Shown in pieces: positions 1 to 9,925 of a DNA stretch of 64,000 nt; position 1 is the stretch's first letter; each line of letters opens with the position of its first letter. The notes under the pieces were generated by a model. It did not search any database, was not told the origin of the DNA, and saw only the letters and a list, made by a program, of their open reading frames with translations. The stretch lies in NCBI GenBank assembly GCA_028023455.1, contig JAQFVV010006231.1, positions 5,344,036-5,408,035 of the forward strand. The letters run 5' to 3'. Position numbers and translations under genes: made by a program. Source of the DNA: Epiperipatus broadwayi (lineage: Eukaryota > Onychophora > Udeonychophora > Euonychophora > Peripatidae).

Positions 1-1991
1 ATACCTTGATGATCCAATGCTTTAATCACTGAAGAAATGTGTATAGAATCGAATGCCTTTTCATAATCTACAAATCCAAAACATAATGACAACTCATATT
101 CATTTGTCCTTTCTATGACTTCTCTCAATACCTGGATATGATCTATTGTACTAAAACCACTTTTAAATCCAGCTTGTTCTCTTGGTTGATGGAAATCCAA
201 AGTTCTCTGTAGACGAGTTGTAATTATCTTGGTAAAATTTTTATATAAAACTGATAAAAGGCTGATAGGTCTGTAATTTCTAATATCTTCTTTATCACCT
301 TTTAAAAAAATTAATATTATTACTGCATTCTTCCAATCTTCTGGTACATCTTTACTATTTAGACATTTGGTATATAACTTTGCTAAAATTGTTTCCATTT
401 CTTCACCTGCTTCTTTTAATATATCAATTATAATTCCATCATTTCCTGGAGCCTTTCCTTTCTTCATACACTTAATTGCATGTCTCACTTCTTCATTTAA
501 AATTCTGGGCAATTCGGAAGATGTAATAGATATAGGAGGTACTTGTTCTTTATTACTATATAATTCTTGATAAAAATCTTCTACCAATTTCATGATGTCA
601 TCTCTCTTTTTAGTAATAATTCCATCTTTTTTTCATATTGCAGATATAGTACTTGTTCTTTATTACTATATAATTCTTGATAAAAATCTTCTACCAATTT
701 CATGATGTCATCTCTCTTTTTAGTAATAATTCCATCTTTTTTTCATATTGCAGATATAAATTTCCTACCAATATCAAAATGTTGTTTAACATTTTTGAGA
801 CTTTTATTTTCTTCTACAGCTTTCCTTGCTATTTCACAGTTATACTTTCTTATATCATTTTCAACTCTTTTCCGTACCATTTTACAAAATTCGAGATATT
901 CAATTCTTTTTAATACATCATTTTTGTAAATCTTCATATTCCTTCTTTTCTTCATAAATTCTCTAGTCTCAGTAGAAATTTTATTAGTCAATTGCTGCTT
1001 TTTTCTACCAGCTATCTTTGTTGCAGTTTTTAAAAGTGTATCAGTTATTTTCATATTAATTTCATTCAAACCTGAATCATGTTCAAAATCTCCTAACACT
1101 TGAAACCTATTTGTAAGTTCTAATTTAAATTCATTAGAATGTTTCTGAAGATTAGGAATATCAACTGTAAATATTGTTTTTCTTAATAATTTTTGTCTCT
1201 CTAGTTTTACATTAACACGTAACTTACACCTTACTAATCGATGATCACTTCCTGTGTTAAATTTATTAAGAACATTACAATCTTGAAATATGTATTTTCT
1301 GTTAGTCAAAATATAATACAATTCTGCTGTACCTTCATTTGGATGCTTCCATGTCCATTTCCTTTTAACATTTTTCTCAAAAAATGAATTAAGTTTTTCT
1401 TTTTCTGCAAACTCCACAAGTCTATGTCCTCTCTCATTTCTATAACCATAACCAAAATTACCTACAGTAATTTCATCTTTCATTTGTCTACCAATTCTAG
1501 CATTAAAGTCTCCCATAACAATTTTAAAATGTTGTTTACTCTGATCAAAAGCTTTTTTGTACATCCATATAAAAATCTTCTACTGCTTCATCTCTATGAG
1601 AACTTGTTGGGGCATACACCTGAATTATCTGCATTTGGTATCTGATAATAAGTTGTATAACTAATCTTGCCACTCTGTCCAATACACCATCAATCTCCAC
1701 AATATTGTTCTTCCACTTTTTATTTTTAATGAATCCTACTCCACTTGTATTTCCAATATGTGTGCCTTTATAATAGAGTATATGTCCACTTTTTAAATCA
1801 ATTGTTTCTTCTCCTTTTCTTCTAACTTCACAAAGTCCAACAATGTCCCGTTTAATATAAGATAGTTCTTCTTCTAATTCTTGCAATCTTCCTTCACTTG
1901 AAAGTGATCTGCAGTTGTAAGTACCTAAATAAAAAGTCATCATCAAATGGCTGCCTGGGTCCGCAATCAGGGGATTCTTAGCACCCTCCAC
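1..1991 (-). mobile_element. RTE-like LINE, endonuclease plus start of reverse transcriptase, broken
   Basis: Non-LTR retrotransposon protein on the minus strand, cut by the window edge. The endonuclease starts near 1991: TYNCRSLS, then CEVRRKGEE, QVYAPTSSHRDE, then after a frameshift GDFNARIG and GSDHRLVRC. These are the metal-binding and catalytic motifs of an APE-type endonuclease, which nicks target DNA. A one-base shift in a T run near 1550-1564 splits the endonuclease into two frames (1991-1545 and 1564-743). A linker rich in Lys and Arg follows, then RT blocks: ELPRILNEEV, APGNDGIIID, YRPISLL, and motif A FVDYEKAFDSI near 30-80. A 110-bp tandem duplication at 541-760 breaks the frame again, so it cannot make a full protein. 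The family is the one often annotated craniofacial-development-protein-2-like in invertebrates. RTE clade is my best guess. Confidence 0.88.
541..760. repeat. 110-bp tandem duplication inside the LINE
   Basis: The segment 541-650 is repeated almost exactly as 651-760; both copies begin acttgttctttattac. The shift of 110 bp is not a multiple of three, so the duplication frameshifts the LINE protein between its linker and the RT domain. Near-identity of the copies points to a recent event. Confidence 0.9.
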
Positions 1992-2460
1992 CTTCGGCCA
2001 CCAACCGCTGCCTTGGTTGGTGACTTTACAGCCTCCTGGGAATAAGGGTCATGCTTTATTTTTGTCTGTTATAATTGTATATATGTATTGGAAAAATATT
2101 TATCATTTACACAAACATTCATTCTGCCTTATCAGGTACTGAGAAGAAAGACCATGGTGTTTCTTGATCTTAAACTCAGAGGTAAAAAGCCAATAAACTC
2201 ACCACGTTGGCTAATGCATGTTGGTGAGCAGCCCATCCATGTTCGTATACTATATGAATAATCACATAGTAATAACAGCTGCAATGACAAGAACGTATGG
2301 AGTGGACATTAGGAATTTGCCCTGCTTGGTTCCTTTAAGGCCTCCAAGAGGAATCAAAGGGTCTCCTTTCAGTTAATAGCAAACTCCTTTCTGCAGCCAT
2401 ATATATATATAAAATTAAGAGCGTGCTAATAGCTCTAAACAAGCTTTTTTTTTTTTATTT
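1992..2460. other. Upstream of the LINE; no gene, one short repeated block
   Basis: This lies 5' of the minus-strand LINE and may hold its 5' untranslated region. A block at about 2327-2385 (near ggaatcaaagggtctc) recurs inverted at 19500-19558, also next to a scrap of the same LINE family, so it is a repeat and not host DNA. The end of the stretch is (TA)n and poly-T. No coding potential was seen. Confidence 0.5.
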
Positions 2461-2519
2461 ATGATAAATGCTACTACAAGAGAAGACATTCAAATCATTT
2501 TTATCTTGGATTGTCCCCA

Positions 2520-2560
2520 TCCCCAGACCGGTTTCGACCTATGGGTCTCTTCAGTGAGGA
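2520..2560 (-). ncRNA. Hammerhead ribozyme, family D, intact core
   Basis: Read on the minus strand. Stem I 5' strand TCCTCA (2560-2555); core CTGAAGA (2554-2548); stem II GACC-CATA-GGTC, a perfect 4-bp stem with tetraloop (2547-2536); GAAA (2535-2532); stem III ACCGGT (2532-2527), a palindrome with no loop; then C17 (2526) and stem I 3' strand TGGGGA (2525-2520). Six stem I pairs form, one a G-U. All residues needed for hammerhead catalysis are present (C3 U4 G5 A6, G8 A9, G12 A13 A14, A15.1-U16.1, C17). Predicted cleavage lies between 2526 and 2525. A loopless palindromic stem III cannot fold alone, so activity would need an RNA dimer, as proposed for minimal hammerheads of Penelope-like elements. 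No second D copy was seen. Confidence 0.82.
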
Positions 2561-2689
2561 GTTGGGACATTAGATTTAAAAAACCAACTCAAGCAAAGCA
2601 TTTATCTAAAAGATATATATATATAACCATTAGAAAACAGTTAACACTTAGACAATCCCAATATAGCTAACAGTGAAGAATTTGAAACT

Positions 2690-2880
2690 GTTGTCAAGGA
2701 GGTTTTATATATATATGTGGAAGATGATCTAGATCTACTGATGAGTGCTCGTTCAGCAGAAAATATGTATATTGACATTATTTATCTATTTTGTGTGTAT
2801 GTGGTTATGTGCATCAGTTATATAAGATGGAGTGGATAGCTATAGGGAGCTTGAAAGTGTATTTATATCCCTTTTAATTA
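2690..2880 (+). repeat. Family B repeat, partial, with decayed hammerhead
   Basis: A 3' fragment of family B. It holds the hammerhead zone at 2735-2775 (CTGATGA then GTGCT...AGCA), but the GAAA block has shifted to AGAAAA and the stem I strands no longer pair, so it is probably inactive. The usual family B tail follows (gatggagtggatag, then gagcttgaaagt). Confidence 0.6.
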
Positions 2881-3093
2881 AATCTTATATATATATATGT
2901 AGTGTTGCATAATTCAACTATTTATATCTATATTTTATATTACATGATCACTATTTCTTATGCTATCACATTACTGTTGTTAAAACAGGCAAAACTCTCC
3001 ATACAGTAGTGTTACTTAGTGCGACCCAGAGTAATCATTGGATGCCAGAAGGCTTGTGCATAAAATGCTGATTTAGGACATACTCATCCAATA

Positions 3094-3135
3094 TCCCCAG
3101 ACTAGTTTCTGGCTTGTGGCCTTCGTTAGTGAGGA
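3094..3135 (-). ncRNA. Hammerhead ribozyme, family A, core G5 to A
   Basis: Minus strand: stem I TCCTCA (3135-3130), core CTAACGA (3129-3123), stem II AGGC..GCC (3122-3110), GAAA (3109-3106), palindromic stem III ACTAGT (3106-3101), C17 (3100), stem I TGGGGA (3099-3094). It matches the intact copy at 3787 except for G5 to A in CTGACGA. G5 is essential in hammerheads, so this copy should be dead. Confidence 0.75.
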
Positions 3136-3786
3136 GCTTTGAATCTGAGAGCACTGCACCTAGATTTTAGGATCTAATGCAACTCACCAGCAGCCACCTT
3201 TTATCTCTGCTTAGAATAAAATTGAAACACAAAACTATGAGAATAAAATTTAAAACACAATAATATTTTTAATCTAAGCTCAATATCTTATATAGTCATA
3301 TGGGTTTGAACCTAGTTCAACACCCATACATTTTTGGTGTGTTTGGCTCTTTAACAACCATAGTCACCACTATCCTATTAGTTAGGATGGGAGTTAAACC
3401 ACTTATGCACAAGCCTTCTGGCATCCATTGATTACTCTGATTGGCACTGAGTGGCACTACTGTATGGAGAGTTTAGCTTGTTTTAATAACAGTAATATGC
3501 TAGCGTAAGAAATAGTGATCATGTGATGTTTAGTGGCTTAACACCAATCCTGCCTAATAGGATAGTGGTGGCTATGGTTATTAAAGAGCCAAAGACACCA
3601 AAATGCATGGGTGCTGAACTGGGTTCAGACCCATATGACTATATAAGCTATTGAGCTTAGATTGAAAATATTATTGTGTTTTCAATTTTACTCTCATAGT
3701 TTTGTAGTTAAGTAGAGATAAAAGGTGGCTGCTGGAGGATTGCATTAGATCCTAAGATCTAGGTGCAGTGCTCTCAGATCCCAAGC

Positions 3787-3828
3787 TTCTCACTGACGAA
3801 GGCCACAAGCCAGAAACTAGTCTGGGGA
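3787..3828 (+). ncRNA. Hammerhead ribozyme, family A, intact core
   Basis: Plus strand: stem I TTCTCA (3787-3792), core CTGACGA (3793-3799), stem II AGGCCACAAGCCA (3800-3812; GGC pairs with GCC), GAAA (3813-3816), stem III ACTAGT (3816-3821), C17 (3822), stem I TGGGGA (3823-3828). Six stem I pairs form, two of them G-U. All catalytic residues are present; predicted cleavage is after 3822. The self-complementary stem III fits a dimeric minimal hammerhead. The type I layout is the one associated with Penelope-like elements. Confidence 0.82.
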
Positions 3829-3945
3829 TATTGGATGAATAGGCACTAGATAGGGATTTTATGCACAAGTCTTCTGGCATCCATTGATTACTCTGGTTGG
3901 CACTGAGTGGCACTACTATATGGAGAGTTTTGCCTGTTTTTATAT

Positions 3946-4359
3946 TTTATATTACTATATAACTGTGACAGTTTGTTTGTTTATGACTTTTATAATTCAA
4001 CAAATATTGCACTAATCTTGATGAATCTTGCTTGAATTTTTTTATTTTTTGTATAAAATTTTACTAGCTTATAAATTTTTGCTTTAGATACTTGTTTTTT
4101 AAAAAAATTGTATAAAATATGTGGAAAATCTATATCATAATTGCTACAAATTACATCATAAAATGCCAGAAGACAGGCAATAGTACTAATTAAAATAACA
4201 CATGAGTTGGAAAATTGTTTAAAGGAAAAATATAGGATTTGGTAAAACAAGGTAAAATTTGATTTTGTAAATATATTTTTAATTAATTAAATTGCATTTG
4301 TATCATGTATTTATTTTTTCCTCTGAATAATGACAATTTAGATCAGATATAATAATGAA
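3946..4359. other. AT-rich spacer, nothing recognised
   Basis: AT-rich sequence between the family A pair and the family B array. The minus-strand open frame at 3990-4250 is low-complexity and has no domain I recognise. Confidence 0.4.
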
Positions 4360-4471
4360 TTTGTAATATATAGGATATATGAGCACAGACTTTCACACGA
4401 CCCACCACTCTCCACACTATCTCATAACACTGATACACTTGAACACATATATGTTGAAAAGATAAATAATT

Positions 4472-4515
4472 ACCAATATACGTATTTCATGCTAAACCAA
4501 CAATCATCAGTTGGT
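4472..4515 (-). ncRNA. Hammerhead ribozyme, family B copy B1, intact core
   Basis: Minus strand: stem I ACCAA (4515-4511), core CTGATGA (4510-4504), stem II TTGTTGGTTTAGCAT (4503-4489; TGTT pairs with AGCA with one G-U), GAAA (4488-4485), stem III ATACGTAT (4485-4478), a perfect 8-nt palindrome, A17 (4477), stem I TTGGT (4476-4472). Five stem I pairs. The catalytic core is complete. The palindromic stem III suits a dimer. Predicted cleavage is between 4477 and 4476. Confidence 0.75.
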
Positions 4516-4803
4516 CCAGATTACCATCTCTACACATGCATGCTATAAGTGCTCAGATATATATTAAGATAGCCAATCCTCATACTTTAATGGACAGGCT
4601 TCAATCTACTCCTCACTCAACTCTTCAACTGTCCATCCAATTGAAAATCTGATGATGGAATGCTCAAAGGCTACCCTAAGGCCGAGATTTTTGTCACACC
4701 CATGTTGACCTAAAGTCAATCTGACCCCTCATACACAGGACATAATCCACTTAATACAAGGGATAGGCCGACATCTCTACTATGTAATAACTGAAACACA
4801 CAG

Positions 4804-4932
4804 GCTTATTATAAACCTGGGTTTATATATGTAATATATAGGGTATACTTATTATATACCTGGGTTTATATATGTAATATATAGGGTATACTTATTATAT
4901 ACGTGGGTTTATATATGTAATATATAGGGTAT
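4804..4932. repeat. 43-bp tandem repeat, three copies
   Basis: The phrase tgggtttatatatgtaatat starts at 4818, 4861 and 4904, an exact 43-bp period. It lies at the junction of units B1 and B2 and looks like local amplification of the family B terminus. Confidence 0.85.
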
Positions 4933-5025
4933 ATGAGCACACACTTTCAAACGACCAACCACTCTCCACACTATCTCATAACACTGATACACTTGAACAC
5001 ATATATGTTGAAAAGATAAATAATC

Positions 5026-5069
5026 ACCAATATATGTATTTCATGCTAAACCAGCAATCATCAGTTGGT
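5026..5069 (-). ncRNA. Hammerhead ribozyme, family B copy B2, intact core
   Basis: Minus strand: stem I ACCAA (5069-5065), CTGATGA (5064-5058), stem II TTGCTGGTTTAGCAT (5057-5043; TGCT pairs with AGCA), GAAA (5042-5039), stem III ATACATAT (5039-5032), A17 (5031), stem I TTGGT (5030-5026). The core is intact. Stem III has two central mismatches as a self-dimer, so pairing would be weaker than in B1. Confidence 0.73.
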
Positions 5070-5598
5070 CCAGATTACCATCTCTACACATACATGCTAT
5101 AAGTGCTCAGATATATATTAAGATAGCCAATCCTCATACTTTAATGGACAGGCTTCAATCTACTCCACACTCCAACTCTTCAACTGTCCATTCAATTGAA
5201 AATCTGATGATGGAATGCTCAAAGGCCACCCTAAGGCTGAGATTTTTGTCACACCCATGTTGACCTAAAGTCAATCTGACCCCTCATACACAGGACACAA
5301 TCCATTTAATACAAGGGATGGGTAGACATCTCTACTATGTAATAACTGAAACACACAGGCTTATTATATATCTGGGTTTATATATGGGTCAGATTGACTT
5401 TAGGTCAATATGGGTGTGACAAAAATCTCAGCCTTAGGGTGGCCTTTGAGCGTTTCATCATCAGATTTTCAATTGGATGGACAGTCGAAGAGTTGGAGTG
5501 TGGAGTAGATTGAAGCCTGTCCATTAAAATATGACGATTGGCTATCTTAATATATATCTGAGCACTTATAGCATGTATGTGTAGAGATGGTAATCTGG

Positions 5599-5642
5599 AC
5601 CAACTGATGATTGCTGGTTTAGCATGAAATATGTATATTGGT
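5599..5642 (+). ncRNA. Hammerhead ribozyme, family B copy B3, intact core
   Basis: Plus strand: stem I ACCAA (5599-5603), CTGATGA (5604-5610), stem II TTGCTGGTTTAGCAT (5611-5625), GAAA (5626-5629), stem III ATATGTAT (5629-5636; as a dimer it pairs throughout with two G-U), A17 (5637), stem I TTGGT (5638-5642). The core is intact. This is the inverted partner of B2, so a transcript through both would trap the ribozymes in a long hairpin. Confidence 0.75.
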
Positions 5643-5785
5643 GATTATTTATCTTTTCAACATATATGTGTTCAAGTGTATCAGTGTTATGAAATAGTTT
5701 GGAGAGTGGTGGGTCGTGTGTAAGTCTCTGCTCATATACCCTATATATTACATATATAAACCCAGGTATATAATAAGCCTGTGTG

Positions 5786-6839
5786 TTTCAGTTAATAATG
5801 AATTTGATAAACTTTTGGGATTTCAATTTAAATATATATTTAACACTGTTAAAGTACAATTTAAAATGGCATGGATACAGCAAGAGAAATTGATAAACTT
5901 TTAGGATATCAGTTGAAATATATTTAACACATAAAAAACTAAATTTTAAAATGTCATGGGTACAGCAAAAGAATTACTTCTGAATTTGATAAACTTTTAC
6001 AATTTTCCTTAGAGTATATTCTCTTATAATAAAATAAGTTTTAACTTTATTAATATTATGAAATAGTAAATTTTAAAATGGCATGGGTATTTGGCTGATT
6101 TTAAAGATATTAATCTCTACTAATTAACTAAAATACTAATATGCATGTATATGATAATAAAAAGATAGTCTAAGAATAAAAAAAAAAAGCAAGCACGAGA
6201 TGTAGGCTTCCATTATTTATCTTTTAAAAAATATCAACTTACAATAATTAAAAAAAAAAAGATAAATTTTCTACTGTGTTGAAAAAATATTTTTTTCTAC
6301 ATTCTATCTTTATCTATTATGGATTTTTGCTTTATAGTATTTAGCTCAATTTAAGCAATAAATTAATTAAAATATGTGCAAGCAGTAGTCTTGCATTATT
6401 TATGTTCAAAAAAATGTCTGTTTTGGTGTTTGAACATCACTTAATCTCATAAGCAACAGATTGTGCAATTTATTTTAATAAAATTATTTTAAAAAAAAAT
6501 TACTACATTGTTACAATCTGTATTGACATTCACAAAGTGAAATCTAATCAATTCTTGTATTATGAACATGAAATGTATTAAAAGATAAGACAAGCAACTT
6601 AACAAAAATGTTTTAGTGCTTTACATACCATCTTAAAAAGTATTTGATAAGTTTACAATATTAACACACTAAGCTCTAAACTATAATTTATTATTATTTA
6701 AACATCTTATTCACATCTGAACAAAAATTGATGTTATAATGTTACTGGAATGAAAGAAAGAAGAAAGTGATAATATAATATCTATGGAGCCATGACCTGA
6801 TATTACTCTGGTTCCTGTTTCGGCCGGAACCTGTCTTTA
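5786..6839. other. AT-rich stretch, no gene seen
   Basis: Contains three loose repeats of a phrase around ttaaaatggcatgg (near 5860, 5945 and 6075), suggesting an old local tandem repeat. A short GC-rich palindrome, ggttcc...ggaacc, sits near 6810. No coding or RNA gene recognised. Confidence 0.4.
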
Positions 6840-8114
6840 TTTAAAAGATAAGGATGTCAAGATTAAAAATGATTCTAGTAGCATAGCCATTTAAGGCACT
6901 TTGCCAGAAGAACAAAAATCGAAAAATATATGTCCAGAATCACCAATTAAGGATAAAAAAGCAACAGAAGATGTTACCAACATTGAGTGCAATTATCTTT
7001 CAGGAGATAACCAAGAGAATGATTTGTTGATAGTAAATCATTTAAAATTAAGCACTTTGAAGACCAATATACATAATTTATCAAGATTCTGTAATGCTCT
7101 TGATGGACCCATTCAAGTATGGATTAATAAAAATGAAGAGGAAGAAAAATATTTCTCCGAGGTATATACACAATTTATCAAGATTCTGTAATGCTCTTGA
7201 TGAACCCATTCAAATATGGATTAATAAAAATGAAGAGGAAGAAAAATATTTCTCTGAGGAATCTGATAGTATCGGAAAGGAATCTCTTGAACATGTGGAT
7301 AACCAAGATAGTGATAAATAGGAAGAAAGAAAAATTTCCTGTAAAAGTTTAACTTCTGATCCTATTATATCAATTTTTCAGGCAGTGATTTGAATAATTC
7401 TGAAGAAGAAACAGCTTTATTAGCAGCTGTTTCAAATCAATGTCCCAAAGTTAATAAACAACATGGTAAGTTTTTTGAAGATGATCCGCTAATAAGAAAA
7501 GACAAAACTAAGAAAAATCGTAAAAGTAGTATTTCCAAAAATGGCAGAAGGTTCTAATCTAGCATCTGAAGTTATAACATTTACAGAGAAGGAAAAAAAA
7601 AATGTTAGAAGAATTATTGGCTGACGACCATAAAAAATGTGATGGAAACAACACTGTCTATGGTTTAATAAAGAAGATCAGAAAGCTATTTATGATATTG
7701 ATCAAAAATTAAAACATTTATATAAAGGAAGTCAGTACAACTTGCAGTCCAAAACAATTATCACACAGTTATATGAATGCTGAAAAATTGAATGATTTAT
7801 TAAATCGATGTCTTAATGCAGCAAATGTCACTGTTGAACGGAGTGAAATCATAGGAAAAAAGCTGTTAAATACTTCTTGTCCAAATACAGTTCTACAATC
7901 CGGAGAAAAAGAAACTAGAGAAGCATGGAATTTTTGCCGTCAAAGTGACTCAATGAACTCAGATAATTTAACTCTGAAATCCATGTCTGATGATAAAATA
8001 TAGGAAGTTCTTAAAAATCCCCATTTAATATCAAAAGCATTAGGTATGGGGATTTTTATTGGACATCCAGCTAGAAGTCCAGAATTTATAGGTGTTAATA
8101 AATTTAACACTTAA
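6840..8114 (+). pseudogene. FSIP1-like (fibrous sheath interacting protein 1) pseudogene
   Basis: A degenerate, apparently intronless coding remnant. Translating across frames gives ordered blocks resembling my recollection of the C-terminal half of FSIP1: ASEVITFTEKEKK then MLEELLADDHKK (about 7565-7640), AIYDIDQKLKHLY (about 7680-7720), NAEKLNDLLNRCLNAANV (7776-7830), and the terminal block LISKALGMGIF...RSPEFIG ending at the stop TAA 8112-8114. FSIP1 is a coiled-coil protein of the sperm fibrous sheath and cilia. The upstream part (6901-7560) encodes acidic, low-complexity peptides I cannot align. Frames break at a poly-A run near 7595, near 7655, at stops near 7318 and 7783, and at a 97-bp internal duplication. 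Loss of introns and many lesions suggest a retrocopy. The gtaagt at 7463 and the ttttcag before 7382 resemble splice sites, so a decayed real gene is not excluded. The assignment is from memory and needs a search. Confidence 0.55.
7068..7261. repeat. 97-bp tandem duplication within the pseudogene
   Basis: The segment containing tcaagattctgtaatgctct occurs at 7081 and again at 7178, with similarity through aaatatttctc. A 97-bp shift breaks the reading frame and explains why two overlapping frames encode the same peptide (NLSRFCNALD). Confidence 0.88.
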
Positions 8115-9868
8115 TTTTTTAAAATGTCTGTTTGTTTCATAGTTAATGAAAAGTTTTCACTTCTGTACTATATCTTTTAATATACTTTTTGTTTATAACA
8201 TGTCCACCAATGTATTGATATTTTAAGCTCTGGTTGTAAATTTCTTCATAGAATAAAACTATAACTTATTAATAGAACATTAACTATTGACACCTTTTGT
8301 AAGTAATAATGCATTTATTTAATAAAACAAAGTTATGCACGAAGACTAACAATGTTCTAAAAAGAATCATTGGAGAATATTTACCTTATACCAAAAAATA
8401 TTCTAAATAGAAATTCTTTTAATATCTCAGATGAGAACTTTTTATATGTGAATTTACCATAGCAATCATCATAAACTTGTATTTAATTCTTTGAAAAACA
8501 AATAATTATTTTATATACTTGATCTTTCAAAAATAGTAATCACTTTTTAAAAATGTCAATCATATTTTAAAATGGAATCCATTTTATGATAATATATTAA
8601 GATTCTAATATCTTTATAAACAATATGGTTTTCCCATATAATAATATGACAAGATTATTATCAAGAAAGAAAGGGTAGAAGTTTGTTTATTACATAATGA
8701 AAAAGCTATGATTATATACCGTAATGAATGGCATCAAAAATAAATTGGAAAAAGTGTGCATTACATTTCACTTAAATACAATTTACTTAATTAAATTTAA
8801 ATACTTAATTTTATTTGCTAGCACAGAGATCATATGTGCTTAGGGTGTAAATCCCTTCTGTTTAAATTATATACGATCTCTATGCTAATAAATAAAATTG
8901 ATATTACATAGTTTCTAATAGTTCATAATATTAACATGTAGTAATTTTAAAAATTTTGTAAACGTTAATGTATGAAAGAAATTAATGGATGTAAAGTGAA
9001 TAAAAAACATCTTCATGCTGTCAAACTAAGATGCTTTAGATTGGCCTATACTCTTATCTTTTCAAACATCTCTATCCTGTACTTTGGTTTGAGAGTAAAC
9101 TCAGTACTCAATAAGACATTATTGAGCTATTATAGCAATATTACAAAATATATTTGCTTAGGGTATAAATCCCTTCTGTTTAAATTAACCAAATTTTACT
9201 TAATATCTTCATAGTAGTAGAATAGTAGAATTAAAAAAGTCATTTAAATATTTATATTTTCTGCTATAAATGTAAATATTTTTGCTGCCTTATCTCAAAA
9301 ATTATCATTATGCAATTTTTTAAAATTTTTTTATTATGTAATAATTATAAAGTGAAATTTAAAATTACAAAAAAATGAAAGCTTAATGTTAATAGACTGA
9401 GCATGTGCAGAAATTTTAATGATTGTTCTGATGTGAGATCAGAAATATATTTTCAGAAATGAGTCCTATATGCCACTTCTATAAAACTAATATAGCTGAA
9501 TCATAAATAGGGACATTAGAAATATATGAAATTTATTGGTTGTGTGGTCAAGTGTATATTCATATTGAACAAATTTAATTTTTCTTGCTTTGATATATAG
9601 AATATATGGTTTTAGAAAAATAAAAGTTATATAATTATTTTAAACAAGATTATTATTTTATGGCAATGGAAGATTGAGAGGCTATGACACCCATAGATTT
9701 AGTAGCTTTTCAATAAGGTATGGAATACACAACTTTGAAATAGTTAAATAATAATTTTAAAGCTTAATTATTTAAACAAAGTAATTATGATATATAAACA
9801 AAATAGTTTCTGCTAAAAGATTATTTAAAATTTTCTATACTTAAATGTCATTTATTTGATAAAGTATT
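8115..9868. other. AT-rich DNA with one short repeated block
   Basis: No gene seen. A block near gcttagggt and cccttctgtttaaatta occurs at about 8834-8870 and 9150-9187, so part of this stretch is a dispersed or duplicated repeat. The frame at 8972-9214 overlaps the second copy and is not a convincing gene. Confidence 0.45.
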
Positions 9869-9925
9869 TGTCAGAACCAAGAACCTTCACTTCCAGATGA
9901 CTGCTCAGCCGTCCACTTTATACTT
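9869..9925 (-). repeat. Short SINE-like fragment, tRNA-related family 1
   Basis: Minus strand holds TCTGGAAGTGAAGGTTCTTG, closely matching TCTGGAACTGAAGATTCATG at about 25295 and more distantly a copy near 29960. The flanks are tRNA-like in style (gtggacggctgagcag). I infer a dispersed SINE family; the three copies are divergent. Confidence 0.35.

Larger units (their letters stand above)
2935..3945. repeat. Family A hammerhead repeat, two units head to head
   Basis: Two copies in inverted orientation meet near 3403. The minus-strand copy covers about 3403-2935 and the plus-strand copy about 3404-3945. The plus copy holds the segment starting tatgcacaag twice, at 3404 and 3860, which is 456 bp: one full unit plus a repeated end, as in a tandem pLTR or retrozyme. 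Each half carries one hammerhead (3094-3135 minus, 3787-3828 plus). There is no protein coding, so the unit is non-autonomous. The two halves would form a long RNA hairpin if read through. Confidence 0.8.
4360..5785. repeat. Family B hammerhead repeat array: two tandem units and one inverted unit
   Basis: Three family B units. B1 (about 4375-4860) and B2 (about 4925-5385) run on the minus strand in tandem, with hammerhead starts 554 bp apart. B3 (about 5388-5785) runs on the plus strand, so B2 and B3 form a long palindrome centred near 5385. Each unit has the block ttggtccagattaccatctc beside a hammerhead, a body with ccaattgaaaatctgatg, and an end reading tatgagcac. No coding sequence. Tandem units with a ribozyme in each are what a retrozyme or Penelope-type tandem needs to release unit-length RNA. 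Confidence 0.8.

Noticed and set aside
367-929. Plus-strand frames over the first LINE
   Set aside because: They are antisense shadows of the minus-strand LINE protein.
4640-4660. CTGATGA following GAAA in the body of family B (gaaaatctgatgatgg)
   Set aside because: The core parts are in the wrong order, with no room for stems between them, so it is not a second or permuted ribozyme. The true motif lies about 150 bp away.
6800-6840. GC-rich ggttcc..tttcgg..ggaacc block as a hammerhead
   Set aside because: The complement shows GAAAC after GGCC, but no CUGANGA or usable cleavage site lies in place. Only a short palindrome.
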